In this document: positions 54,306-62,376 of the stretch, piece by piece
Layout: the number at the start of each line of letters is the position of its first letter
How positions within the stretch are numbered: position 1 is the stretch's first letter
Assembly: GCF_000328525.1 (NCBI RefSeq)
Contig: NC_019964.1
Coordinates: forward strand, 1,984,001-2,048,000
DNA from: Halovivax ruber XH-70
GTDB taxonomy: Archaea; Halobacteriota; Halobacteria; Halobacteriales; Natrialbaceae
Direction: 5' to 3'
Length of the DNA stretch: 64,000 bases
Notes under the pieces: generated by a model
Seen by the model: only the letters and a program-made list of their open reading frames with translations
What the model was told of the DNA's origin: nothing
The model's database searches: none
Made by a program: the position numbers and the translations under genes

Positions 54306-55193
54306 CTAGGTTTCGTCAGTCACGTCGGTTTCTGCCGACGGCCGGTCGTCGGCCGCCGCGTTCTCCGCCGATTCGAGTTCCGCGAGTAACGCGTCGGCTT
54401 CCTCGAGCCAGCGAGCGGTGCGATCCGGTGAAACGGACCGCGAGTCCGTGCTCACCGACTCTGCGATTTCGGCTGGGTCCGTCTCGACGAGTTGCTCTAA
54501 CGTTTCGATGCCGTGTTCTCGCAGACGCCCACCGATCGTCGGCCCGATATCGTCGACGAACTCGATCGGCTGGCCACCCGAGAGGACGGTGATCATGCCG
54601 CGAGCCTGTTCGATCCAGTCGTTCGCACGGCCAGGAGAGACGGTCGCTCCCTCCGAACTGACGATGGTGGCGAGTTCTTCTGGCGTGTGGGCGACCAGAT
54701 CGACGATCGTCTCGACACCCGCGTCCGCGAGGTCGTTCGAGAACTGGGTACCGATACCGTGGACAGCATCGACCGAGAGACCGCTAGCGTCACGAAACTC
54801 GTCACCAGCAGCCACGTCGTCGCCGGGTTTCCGGGGAACGGATCGGCCCGGCCGGGTCCCGGCTCCGAGAATGTCCTCGTAGTCGAGTTCGTCGAAGTCG
54901 TCGATGTCGACGAGGTCGAAGAGATCGACGGTGAACGTGAGCCCGGATTCATCACCGTCGCGGGAGTCAGTGATGTAGATCTCCATGCCACGCTCGGTCT
55001 CCTCGGCGTCGAGCCCGACGTCGAGAGTTACGTCGGCGTTCGCTGCGTGGTAGACGGGAACGGCCCCGTCATTCGGGATTGCGCCATTCTCTACGAGTTT
55101 CAGGTAGCGTTCACGGCCGTGTTGTAACGCCTGTAGTTCCGCTTCGGAGAACGAATCGTACAGCGCCGTCAGAAACGTTTTGAGTTCGGTCAT
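54306..55193 (-). CDS. DUF2589-cassette protein with two helix-hairpin-helix domains
   Basis: The product is 295 residues. The N-terminal part (about 1-110) begins FLTALYDSFSEAELQALQHGR and contains a beta-rich segment (VTLDVGLDAEETERGMEIYI). The C-terminal part has two HhH/DUF4332-like modules, near residues 140-195 (VDAVHGIGTQFSNDLADAGV) and 205-270 (VDDIGPTIGGRLREHGIETL). HhH modules usually bind nucleic acid or mediate protein contact. The start ATG overlaps the previous stop by 4 nt (ATGA). Function of the family combination is unknown. Confidence 0.7.
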   Translation of the reverse strand: MTELKTFLTALYDSFSEAELQALQHGRERYLKLVENGAIPNDGAVPVYHAANADVTLDVGLDAEETERGMEIYITDSRDGDESGLTFTVDLFDLVDIDDFDELDYEDILGAGTRPGRSVPRKPGDDVAAGDEFRDASGLSVDAVHGIGTQFSNDLADAGVETIVDLVAHTPEELATIVSSEGATVSPGRANDWIEQARGMITVLSGGQPIEFVDDIGPTIGGRLREHGIETLEQLVETDPAEIAESVSTDSRSVSPDRTARWLEEADALLAELESAENAAADDRPSAETDVTDET

Positions 55194-55999
55194 TCGACCG
55201 AGTCCTCCCCGCCTCGAACGTCGTCGAGGCGGCGTTCGATAGCTTGTCGAGCGGTCTTTCGGTCGTGGTTCTCGCGTTCGGCCGTCAACATCGCCCGGAG
55301 CGTCGCCCCGTCGTCGATGTCGTCGATCGCCGATTGCAGTTCGGAGACGGTGAACGCCGATGGATCCGGGACCGACAGATCGGCTCGCCGTCCGTCGTCG
55401 GTACCCGGTGCGATAGCGGGGCCGCCCCCGTCGGGGTGCCCCTCTGTAGCGGACAGCGCCGCCGTTCGCTCCTCGTCGACCCGATCGGACGTCGCGGTCT
55501 GGGTCACCCGGTCGAGGACGTCCATTCCCGCCGACTGATTCTGCAGTTCGGCGACCATCCTGACGTTCAGATCGTACGTCGAGCGGGTCTTTCGATCCAT
55601 CGTCGTCTCTCGATCCGACGGCGTGACGCGCAGTCGCGGCGGTCGATAGGGGACCATCGCAGGACTGGCTGCCGCTGGCTCGTTCTCTACCGTCTCGACC
55701 TCGGTGATCTTCGCGGAGAACTCCTCTTCGATCTGGTGGATCACCAGGTTCGGCAACGAGAGAAAGAGCAAGAGCGGAATCTCGATCTCTCTGGCCACTC
55801 GGCGCGTGCCGCCCGCCGGATCGGATTCGATGGTCGTGTACCCGAACGTCACGGTGACCAGTTGACCGTCCTCGTCGTAGCCATACTCGCGGAGTAGTGC
55901 GACAGATTCTGTCTGCGCCTCGACGCTCGCGTCGATGGCCGCGATCAGCGGCCCCGAGAACAGCGACGAGAGGGGCAGGTTCTGCAACTCGTCAGTCAC
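55190..55999 (-). CDS. DUF2589 domain protein, second paralogue
   Basis: The product is 269 residues. The DUF2589 pattern is clear in about residues 1-120: LQNLPLSSLFSGPLIAAIDASVEAQ, then a strand pair (VTVTFGYTTIESD), then IPLLLFLSLPNLVIHQIEEE. The C-terminal half is polar and helical (AELQNQSAGMDVLDRV and a late SAIDDIDDGATLRAMLTAER). The hydrophobic leucine strand is a family feature and not a transmembrane helix. It follows the first paralogue by 22 nt and overlaps the HhH gene. Role unknown. Confidence 0.75.
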   Translation of the reverse strand: MTDELQNLPLSSLFSGPLIAAIDASVEAQTESVALLREYGYDEDGQLVTVTFGYTTIESDPAGGTRRVAREIEIPLLLFLSLPNLVIHQIEEEFSAKITEVETVENEPAAASPAMVPYRPPRLRVTPSDRETTMDRKTRSTYDLNVRMVAELQNQSAGMDVLDRVTQTATSDRVDEERTAALSATEGHPDGGGPAIAPGTDDGRRADLSVPDPSAFTVSELQSAIDDIDDGATLRAMLTAERENHDRKTARQAIERRLDDVRGGEDSVE

Positions 56000-56021
56000 C
56001 GATGATCACATCCGAGGCCCA

Positions 56022-56627
56022 TTATGTACCGTCGTTGGAGACATCGTCTTCGGACGTTTCAGTGATCGTCTGCTCGAGAACGTCGAGCAGTCGGGTAACC
56101 CCCTGTGGAGATTCGATCGAGCCGGCCTCGATGTGGACCGACTGATCGTAACTGCGCTCGATCTTCTGCTGTCGCTTGTCTGTCTTCTGGTAACTGGCCC
56201 CGACGTTGAAGCCGATGATCCCGCCGACGAGGCCGCCGACACTGCCACCACCGCCACCTTCCTCCTCGACCTGTCGCATGTGCGTCGAGTTGAGCGAGAC
56301 GTTGAAGTCGACGGTCACGTTGTCGACCTCGAAGTACGGTACGTGGAGCAACAACAGGAGCGGAATCTTCATCTCGAACTCCTGGGTCTCGACGGTTCCC
56401 TGCTCGTTCGTCGCCTGTTTCTTGTAATGGAAGTTGACGTACACCGGCTCGCGCTGCGCGTTGAACGAGCCGAAACTATCGGTCTCCGTGAAACCGACAT
56501 CCTGAATGAACGCCGCCGCCGTCTCGGACGCTTCGGCGTTCGCCTCGACGGCAGCGTTGAGCGGCGCGCCGAGGATCTTGCTATACGGAATGTTACCGAG
56601 TTCGTTCGGGAAGTCTGGATCTGACAT
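56022..56627 (-). CDS. DUF2589 domain protein, first paralogue
   Basis: The product is 201 residues from ATG 56627 (SDPDFPNELGNIPYSKILG). The DUF2589 core spans most of the protein: GAPLNAAVEANAEASETAAA, NFHYKK strands, KIPLLLLLHVPYFEVDNVTV and DFNVSLNSTH. A Gly-rich loop (about 136-150, EEGGGGGSVGGLVGGIIGF) precedes a helical tail. Open frame upstream to 56750 has no support. It starts the four-gene operon; ATAAATA on the plus strand at 56660-56666 is the TATA element in reverse. Confidence 0.8.
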   Translation of the reverse strand: MSDPDFPNELGNIPYSKILGAPLNAAVEANAEASETAAAFIQDVGFTETDSFGSFNAQREPVYVNFHYKKQATNEQGTVETQEFEMKIPLLLLLHVPYFEVDNVTVDFNVSLNSTHMRQVEEEGGGGGSVGGLVGGIIGFNVGASYQKTDKRQQKIERSYDQSVHIEAGSIESPQGVTRLLDVLEQTITETSEDDVSNDGT

Positions 56628-56659
56628 TGCGTCCCAGCGAAAATAGGAACGAGATGACG

Positions 56660-56666
56660 ATAAATA
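56660..56666 (-). promoter_or_regulatory. Predicted TATA element of the DUF2589 operon
   Basis: Minus-strand TATTTAT lies 33-39 nt upstream of the first DUF2589 ATG (56627), giving an expected start with a leader under 12 nt. The surrounding 100 nt is much more AT-rich than average, and the next gene upstream (Lhr helicase) is divergent, so both promoters lie in the 275-nt gap. Confidence 0.55.
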
Positions 56667-56901
56667 CTTGCATCCGATTATTATTTTTAATAAGTTAGAA
56701 ACCGAAGGAGTTTCAAGATTGTTTCGAAGACCCCACGGGCGACCGACCATACAAAATGCGGGAATAGTGGCCAGAGGTTTTAGTTAGTAGATTGGCACCA
56801 GCGGCAGATTCGCATCGACCCACGGAACACCAAGCCCGCACATATTCACTTTCACTCCGGCGACCCAACCCTCTTTGGTGCTCGCGTCCCAGGATACCTC
56901 G

Positions 56902-59835
56902 ATGGAATCCGCCGAGTCGGTCGACCTCCACGAGCGCCTGTCGCTCGACACCGACGCGGACATCGCCGACCGCGACGTCCTGGACCTGTTCGAACCCGCG
57001 GTCCAGGAGTGGTGGATCCGCGAGTTCGGCGAGTACGTTCCCGAGAACGAGGGCTTCTTTACGCCACCCCAGCGCGGCGCGATTCCGAAGATACACGACG
57101 GAACCAACACGCTCGTGTGCGCGCCGACGGGGTCTGGGAAGACATTAGCCAGTTTCAGTGCGATCATCAACGAACTCTTTCGCCGCGATCGCGAGCAGGA
57201 TGACGGACTGGCAAATTCGGTCTACTGTCTGTACGTCTCACCGCTGAAGTCGCTTGCCAACGACATCCACCGCAATCTCACCCGGCCGCTCTCCGGAATC
57301 GAGTCGATCATCGAAGAACGTGGCGACGACGTTGGCGAGATTCGCCACGCGATCCGCCACGGCGACACGCCCTCGAGCGAGCGCCAGAAAATGCTGGACG
57401 AGACGCCGCACGTCCTCAACACGACGCCCGAGACGCTCGCCATCCTGCTCAACTCGCCGAAGTTCCGCGAGAAGCTCCGGACCGTCGAGTACGTCGTCGT
57501 CGACGAGATCCACTCGTTGGCGGAGGGCAAACGCGGGACGCACCTCTCGGTGAGTCTCGAACGCCTCGAGGCGATGGCCGAGGGCGACATCACGCGAATC
57601 GGCTGTTCGGCGACGATCGACCCGCTCGAAGACGTCGCCGAGTTTCTCGTCGGCCGAGAGTATCCTGCAGAACCCGACGAATCGTCTCAGGCGACGTCGA
57701 AGGGGGCCAGTGATGACCCCGATACCGACGGCGAATCCTGTGACACAGCCGACGCGCCCCTGGAACCCGCCGGCCAGCCCCGGGAGTACGAAATCGTCGA
57801 CGCCAGGTTCGCCCGCGACTTCGACCTCGAACTCGAGTGTCCGACGGACGACCTGATCAACACGCGCCGCGACATCGTCCAGGACCAGTTCTACCGGCGG
57901 TTACACGACCTGATCCAGGACTACACCAACACGCTCGTGTTCACGAACACCCGGTCGGGCGCAGAGCGGGTGCTCCACGAGTTGCGCGAGCGGTTTTCGG
58001 GCGACGGCGAACCCGGCGCTGGCACCAACATGGATGCGACGACCGAAGCGGCCGCAGCGCCCGACACACCCGGGATCGGCTACGACGAGTCGAACTCCGC
58101 CTGTCACCACGGCAGCCTCTCGAAGGAGGTCCGACAGGACGTCGAGGAGAAGCTGAAGTCGGGCGAGTTAGACGTCGTCACCTCCTCGACCTCCCTCGAA
58201 CTCGGGATCGACATGCCCCACGTCGACCTCGTCGTGCAGGTCGGCTCCCCGAAGAGCGTCGCCGCGCTGCTCCAGCGCGTCGGGCGAGCCGGCCACCGCG
58301 TGGGCCAGACCGTCACCGGCCGCGTGATCGCGCTCGACCGCGACGAGCTCGTCGAGTGCGCGGTCATGCTCGCGAGGGCCGAGGAGGGGTTCGTCGACTC
58401 CGTTTCGATCCCGGCAAACGCCCACGACGTGGCCGCCCAGCACGTCTACGGGATGGCAATCGCCGAGGTTCGACCCGAACACGAGGTGAAAGCCATTCTC
58501 CGTCGGGCCTACCCGTTCCGCGAGTACGACGACGAGCGCTACGAACGCCTGATTCGGTACTTCACCGCCGACTACGCCGGCCTCGAGGATCGCAACGTCT
58601 ACGCCAAGATCTGGCGCGACGAGAACGATCCGCCCGACGGTAAACACCACTACGAGGATCACCCAGTCGGCGAGACGTTGATCGGCAAACGCGGTCGCCT
58701 GGCACGAGTGATCTACATGACGAACATCGGGACGATCCCCGACTCGTTTACCTGCAGCGTCCACACCCGCGCGAGCGACGAGTGGGTCGGCCAGCTCGAC
58801 GAGGACTACCTCGACACCTTGGAGAAAGGCGACGTCTTCGTCCTCGGTGGCAACCACTTCGAGTACCGCTATCGCCGCGGCTCCAAGGTGTACGTCGACC
58901 ACACGCACGCGAGACCGACGGTGCCTTCCTGGTACTCCGAACGGCTCCCGCTCTCGACGGACCTCGGTCGTGAAATCATCGACTTCCAGCGGGAACTCCT
59001 GTCGCACTACGAGGCTGGCGGCGGCGCCCGGGTCCGGGCCTGGCTCAGGGAGTTTCCGCTCGACGACAACAGCGTCCGGGCGCTCGCGCGCCTGTACGAC
59101 CACCAGTGTCAGTACGGCGGCGTCGAGAGCGTCTCGACCGACAGCCGACTCGCGATCGAGGTCGAACGCAATCGCGAGGAGTACGAACGCCACTACTACG
59201 TCCACTCCAATTACGGCCGGCAGGTCAACGACGGTCTCTCGCGATTACTCGCCTACCACTGCGCCCAGGAGGCGACCGCCAACGTTCGGGTCGCGGTCGC
59301 GGACAACGGCTTCGTCCTGTCGATGCCGTTGAACCGCAAGGTCGACGTCCCCGGAATCCTCGCCGACCTCGATCCAGACGCCGTCCGCGAGGATCTGCGG
59401 GCCGCCCTCTCCGGAACCGACCTCCTCCAGCGATACTTCCGGATCAACGCCACGCGCTCGCTGATGATCCTCAAACGCTACAAGGGCTACGAGAAGTCCG
59501 CCAGCGAACAACAGGTCTCGAGCGAGATGCTGCTCGGCTTCGCGGAGGGTCTCGAAGACTTCGCCGTCGTCGAGGAGACCTACCGCGAAATTCTAGAGGA
59601 CAAACTCGCGGTCGACGAGATCGAATCCATCGTCGGCGCCATCGAGACCGGCGACCTGACCGTCGAACGGGCGCTGTTCGACTCGCCGACGCCCCGGGCG
59701 TTCGGCCTCGCGACGCTCTCGGCCAGCGACGTCGTCCTCGCCGAAGATGAGAGCGCGGCGCTCCAGTCGTTCCACGACCGCGTGCTCGCCGAGATCGACG
59801 ACTCGTCACCGACCGGCGTCGTGACGGACGATTGA
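56902..59835 (+). CDS. lhr: Lhr-type superfamily 2 DEAD/DEAH helicase
   Basis: Large helicase-related protein thought to unwind DNA-RNA and branched DNA in repair. From ATG 56902 the product is 977 residues; an in-frame TTG at 56875 would add 9 residues and cannot be excluded. Motifs: Walker A APTGSGKTLASF (near residue 65), VVDEIHSLA (motif II, near 200), ATIDPL, motif VI QRVGRAGHRVGQ (near 470). The C-terminal half is the Lhr-core winged-helix and following domains (HYYVHSNYGRQVNDGLSRLL). An acidic insertion near residue 255-290 is typical for halophiles. Confidence 0.93.
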   Translation: MESAESVDLHERLSLDTDADIADRDVLDLFEPAVQEWWIREFGEYVPENEGFFTPPQRGAIPKIHDGTNTLVCAPTGSGKTLASFSAIINELFRRDREQDDGLANSVYCLYVSPLKSLANDIHRNLTRPLSGIESIIEERGDDVGEIRHAIRHGDTPSSERQKMLDETPHVLNTTPETLAILLNSPKFREKLRTVEYVVVDEIHSLAEGKRGTHLSVSLERLEAMAEGDITRIGCSATIDPLEDVAEFLVGREYPAEPDESSQATSKGASDDPDTDGESCDTADAPLEPAGQPREYEIVDARFARDFDLELECPTDDLINTRRDIVQDQFYRRLHDLIQDYTNTLVFTNTRSGAERVLHELRERFSGDGEPGAGTNMDATTEAAAAPDTPGIGYDESNSACHHGSLSKEVRQDVEEKLKSGELDVVTSSTSLELGIDMPHVDLVVQVGSPKSVAALLQRVGRAGHRVGQTVTGRVIALDRDELVECAVMLARAEEGFVDSVSIPANAHDVAAQHVYGMAIAEVRPEHEVKAILRRAYPFREYDDERYERLIRYFTADYAGLEDRNVYAKIWRDENDPPDGKHHYEDHPVGETLIGKRGRLARVIYMTNIGTIPDSFTCSVHTRASDEWVGQLDEDYLDTLEKGDVFVLGGNHFEYRYRRGSKVYVDHTHARPTVPSWYSERLPLSTDLGREIIDFQRELLSHYEAGGGARVRAWLREFPLDDNSVRALARLYDHQCQYGGVESVSTDSRLAIEVERNREEYERHYYVHSNYGRQVNDGLSRLLAYHCAQEATANVRVAVADNGFVLSMPLNRKVDVPGILADLDPDAVREDLRAALSGTDLLQRYFRINATRSLMILKRYKGYEKSASEQQVSSEMLLGFAEGLEDFAVVEETYREILEDKLAVDEIESIVGAIETGDLTVERALFDSPTPRAFGLATLSASDVVLAEDESAALQSFHDRVLAEIDDSSPTGVVTDD

Positions 59836-59956
59836 GGCGCAGGGAGCCCAAGAGGTATGGTGATACCCCCGTCGGATCCACAGTCCAGTGACGGCGTCCG
59901 TGGGTGCACGTTGCCGGCGCCAACAGGACTTTGCACGTACTTCACCCACGATCGCT

Positions 59957-60424
59957 ATGAGCGACTCCAGCGAGACGAGTGTCGAAATCCCGTACGATGG
60001 CAGCGACGACACGTTCGAGACGGTTAGCGAGAACCGGGTTCGGCTCGCAGAGACGGATCTCGGCGGCGTCGTCTTCTACGGCGAGTACGTCACCTACCAG
60101 GACGCGGCCGTCGCGGCCTACCGCCGGCAACTCGGCTACGGCGGCGAGTACGTCCGCGAGCCAGACCTGACGACGCGCGTCGTCGCGACCGAACTCGAGT
60201 ACTATGCCTCGGCACGGTTCGAAGACGTCCTGGAGAACGAAGTGCGCGTCAGTCGAATCGGGCGAACGAGCGTGACCTACGACCACCGCATCCGTCGAAA
60301 AGCGGACGGCGAACTGCTTGCCGAGGGGACGGTCACGCAGGTCGTCGTCGATGCAGAGACCGCCGAGTCCGCACCGGTCCCGGCGGAGATGCGCCAGGCC
60401 ATCGTCGACCGGCAGTCGTCCTGA
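59957..60424 (+). CDS. Acyl-CoA thioesterase (4HBT hotdog family)
   Basis: Hydrolyses acyl-CoA thioesters; 155 residues, single hotdog fold of the YbgC/4-hydroxybenzoyl-CoA group. The active-site region TDLGGVVFYGEYVTYQDAAV contains the conserved Asp of this family, and a strand AEGTVTQVVVD near residue 120 follows. ATG 59957 gives the natural start; the open frame before it lacks support. Substrate chain length cannot be told. Confidence 0.85.
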   Translation: MSDSSETSVEIPYDGSDDTFETVSENRVRLAETDLGGVVFYGEYVTYQDAAVAAYRRQLGYGGEYVREPDLTTRVVATELEYYASARFEDVLENEVRVSRIGRTSVTYDHRIRRKADGELLAEGTVTQVVVDAETAESAPVPAEMRQAIVDRQSS

Positions 60425-60532
60425 TGGCAGTCGGCTGACCGGCCATAGAGTGGCTCGTTTCAGCGACTCGTTATCGACCATGCCTGTGCCGCGAGCGACA
60501 GCTACAAGCCTCGAGTCGTCCCAGTCTCGTCC

Positions 60533-61522
60533 ATGCCCGGGAAGGTAGGTCCCGACGAGCTGGCCGAACACGTCTTCGAGCGCTCCGGTGCCCACGACGA
60601 TCGCGTCAGACAGGGCCCGGGGTTCGGCGAAGACGCCGCGGCGATCGACGTGCCCGCGGGGACGCTCGTCGTGAGTTCCGATCCGATCTCGCTCGCCGCC
60701 AGTCAGGCCGGCCGCCTCGGCGTCGCCGTCGCCACCAACGACGTGGCCGCCTCCGGCGCCGACCCGGCGTGGCTCACGGCCGTCTGTCTCCTCCCGACCG
60801 ACGCCCCGGAGACGCTCGCGACCGTCACCGGTGACTTGGACGACGCAGCTCGCGAACTCGGCGTGTCGATCGTCGGCGGCCACACCGAGTACGTCGACGC
60901 GCTCACCAGACCCACGCTCTCGTTGACGGCAATGGGCTTTGCCGACCCGTTCGTGCCGACCGGCGGCGCGACGGTGGGCGACCGCGTCGTCATCGCTGGC
61001 CCCGCCGGCCTCGAAGGAACGGCGATCCTGGCGAGCGACTTCGCCGACTCGCTGGCCGTCCCCGCAGCGACCATCGAGGCGGCGACGGCGTTCTTCGAGG
61101 AGATATCGGTCGTGCCTGCCGCTCGCCTCCTCAGGGATCGGGCGACAGCCATGCACGATCCCACCGAGGGCGGCGTCCTCGCCGGACTCGTCGAACTCGC
61201 CGGTGCCTCGGGCGTCGAACTCACGATCGAGCGCGAGGCGATTCCCGTTCGGGCGGAGACCGAGACCCTCTGTGCAGCAGCCGACGTCGACCCGCTCCGC
61301 ATCTTCGGTTCAGGAGCACTTCTCGCGACCGTCCCCGACGAGTACGCCGACGATGCAGTCGCCGCGCTCGAGGAGGCGGGGATCCAGGCGGCGAGTATCG
61401 GATCCGTGACTGCCGACGATCCTTCGGGACGCCTCACGCTCGACGACGAGGAGATCACTGGACCGATCGCCGACGATCTCTATCCGCTGTGGGCCGAGGC
61501 GGACGAGCGGACCGAGTCCTGA
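60533..61522 (+). CDS. AIR synthase-related protein, HypE-like
   Basis: Member of the PurM/HypE/ThiL ATP-binding superfamily, 329 residues. Features: GFGEDAAAIDVPAGT (N-terminal loop with Gly-Asp-Asp-like metal-binding residues), VGGHTEYVDALTRPTLSLTAMG near residue 115, MHDPTEGGVLAGLVELAGAS near 205. Closest to archaeal HypE-like proteins not tied to hydrogenases; no other hydrogenase gene is nearby. ATG 60533 begins the family start PGKVGPDELAEHV. Confidence 0.85.
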   Translation: MPGKVGPDELAEHVFERSGAHDDRVRQGPGFGEDAAAIDVPAGTLVVSSDPISLAASQAGRLGVAVATNDVAASGADPAWLTAVCLLPTDAPETLATVTGDLDDAARELGVSIVGGHTEYVDALTRPTLSLTAMGFADPFVPTGGATVGDRVVIAGPAGLEGTAILASDFADSLAVPAATIEAATAFFEEISVVPAARLLRDRATAMHDPTEGGVLAGLVELAGASGVELTIEREAIPVRAETETLCAAADVDPLRIFGSGALLATVPDEYADDAVAALEEAGIQAASIGSVTADDPSGRLTLDDEEITGPIADDLYPLWAEADERTES

Positions 61523-61731
61523 TTCGAGTCGCCGAAACACCTACGGATCGAGCGCCGACTCACCGTTCGATACGGAACGAACGTTCTTGGGTCGCACCCT
61601 CTTCCGAACAATCGAACGACGGCGTTCGCCTCGAAGATCGGATCCGTGCCGGTATCGGCCCTGATACGCGCGTGGCGATTCCGGCTGGACTGCCGGTCCC
61701 GGGCGAGCGCACGAACGAGGGACACACTCAG

Positions 61732-62343
61732 ATGATATCGAGCGGCGATTTCGACCCGCAAACTGCCGACGAGCGAGCGATCTCGCCGGCGATCGGGTTC
61801 GCCCTGGCACTGATCGTCACGGTCGTCCTCGCCGTCGGCGTGGGCGTCCTCGTCGGGACGATTACGGAGGATCCGGAACCCGACGCCGACTTCGAGTGGC
61901 GTGAGTCCGGACAGGGAATGGACCGACAGGTCACGCTCGAACACACCGGGGGAGACACGATCGACGGGAGCGAACTGACACTCGAGGCGGCCGGGATCCG
62001 CGGCTTCGACGGCAATACGTCGCTGGCAGACTGGGGAACGGTCAGAAACGGCAGTACGCTCACCGTCGGCTTCGTCGCCGACGCCGACGTGGCCGCCAGA
62101 CAGCCGTACCGATCCGACGTCCAGCTCGAAGGTCGCTCGATCGACGGAACCGACGAAGAAACCGGCGTCGACGTGCTGGCGATCGCGGTCGAAGGAACCC
62201 CGCTGGAACAGGGGACGGTCCTGGCCAGTTCGATGCGTGATGGGGAAGTCGTCGACGTCACCGCGACCGATCTTCGGTCGCTGGAACTCGTCTGGGACGG
62301 GTCGTGGGGAGAGACGACACTCGACGAACACCTCGTCGAATAA
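61732..62343 (+). CDS. Type IV pilin-like protein
   Basis: The 203-residue product from ATG 61732 has the archaeal pilin/DUF1628 N-terminus: a short leader, then DERAISPAIGFALALIVTVVLAVGVGVLVG (about residues 15-43), the hydrophobic helix that assembles pili after PibD cleavage just before it. The rest is a beta-rich exposed domain (QVTLEHTGGDTIDGSEL). No neighbouring pilus assembly genes are present, so it may be a minor pilin or an orphan adhesion pilin. Confidence 0.85.
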   Translation: MISSGDFDPQTADERAISPAIGFALALIVTVVLAVGVGVLVGTITEDPEPDADFEWRESGQGMDRQVTLEHTGGDTIDGSELTLEAAGIRGFDGNTSLADWGTVRNGSTLTVGFVADADVAARQPYRSDVQLEGRSIDGTDEETGVDVLAIAVEGTPLEQGTVLASSMRDGEVVDVTATDLRSLELVWDGSWGETTLDEHLVE

Positions 62344-62376
62344 GAGAGAGAGATTCCATCCCGCTCCCGAACGCGC

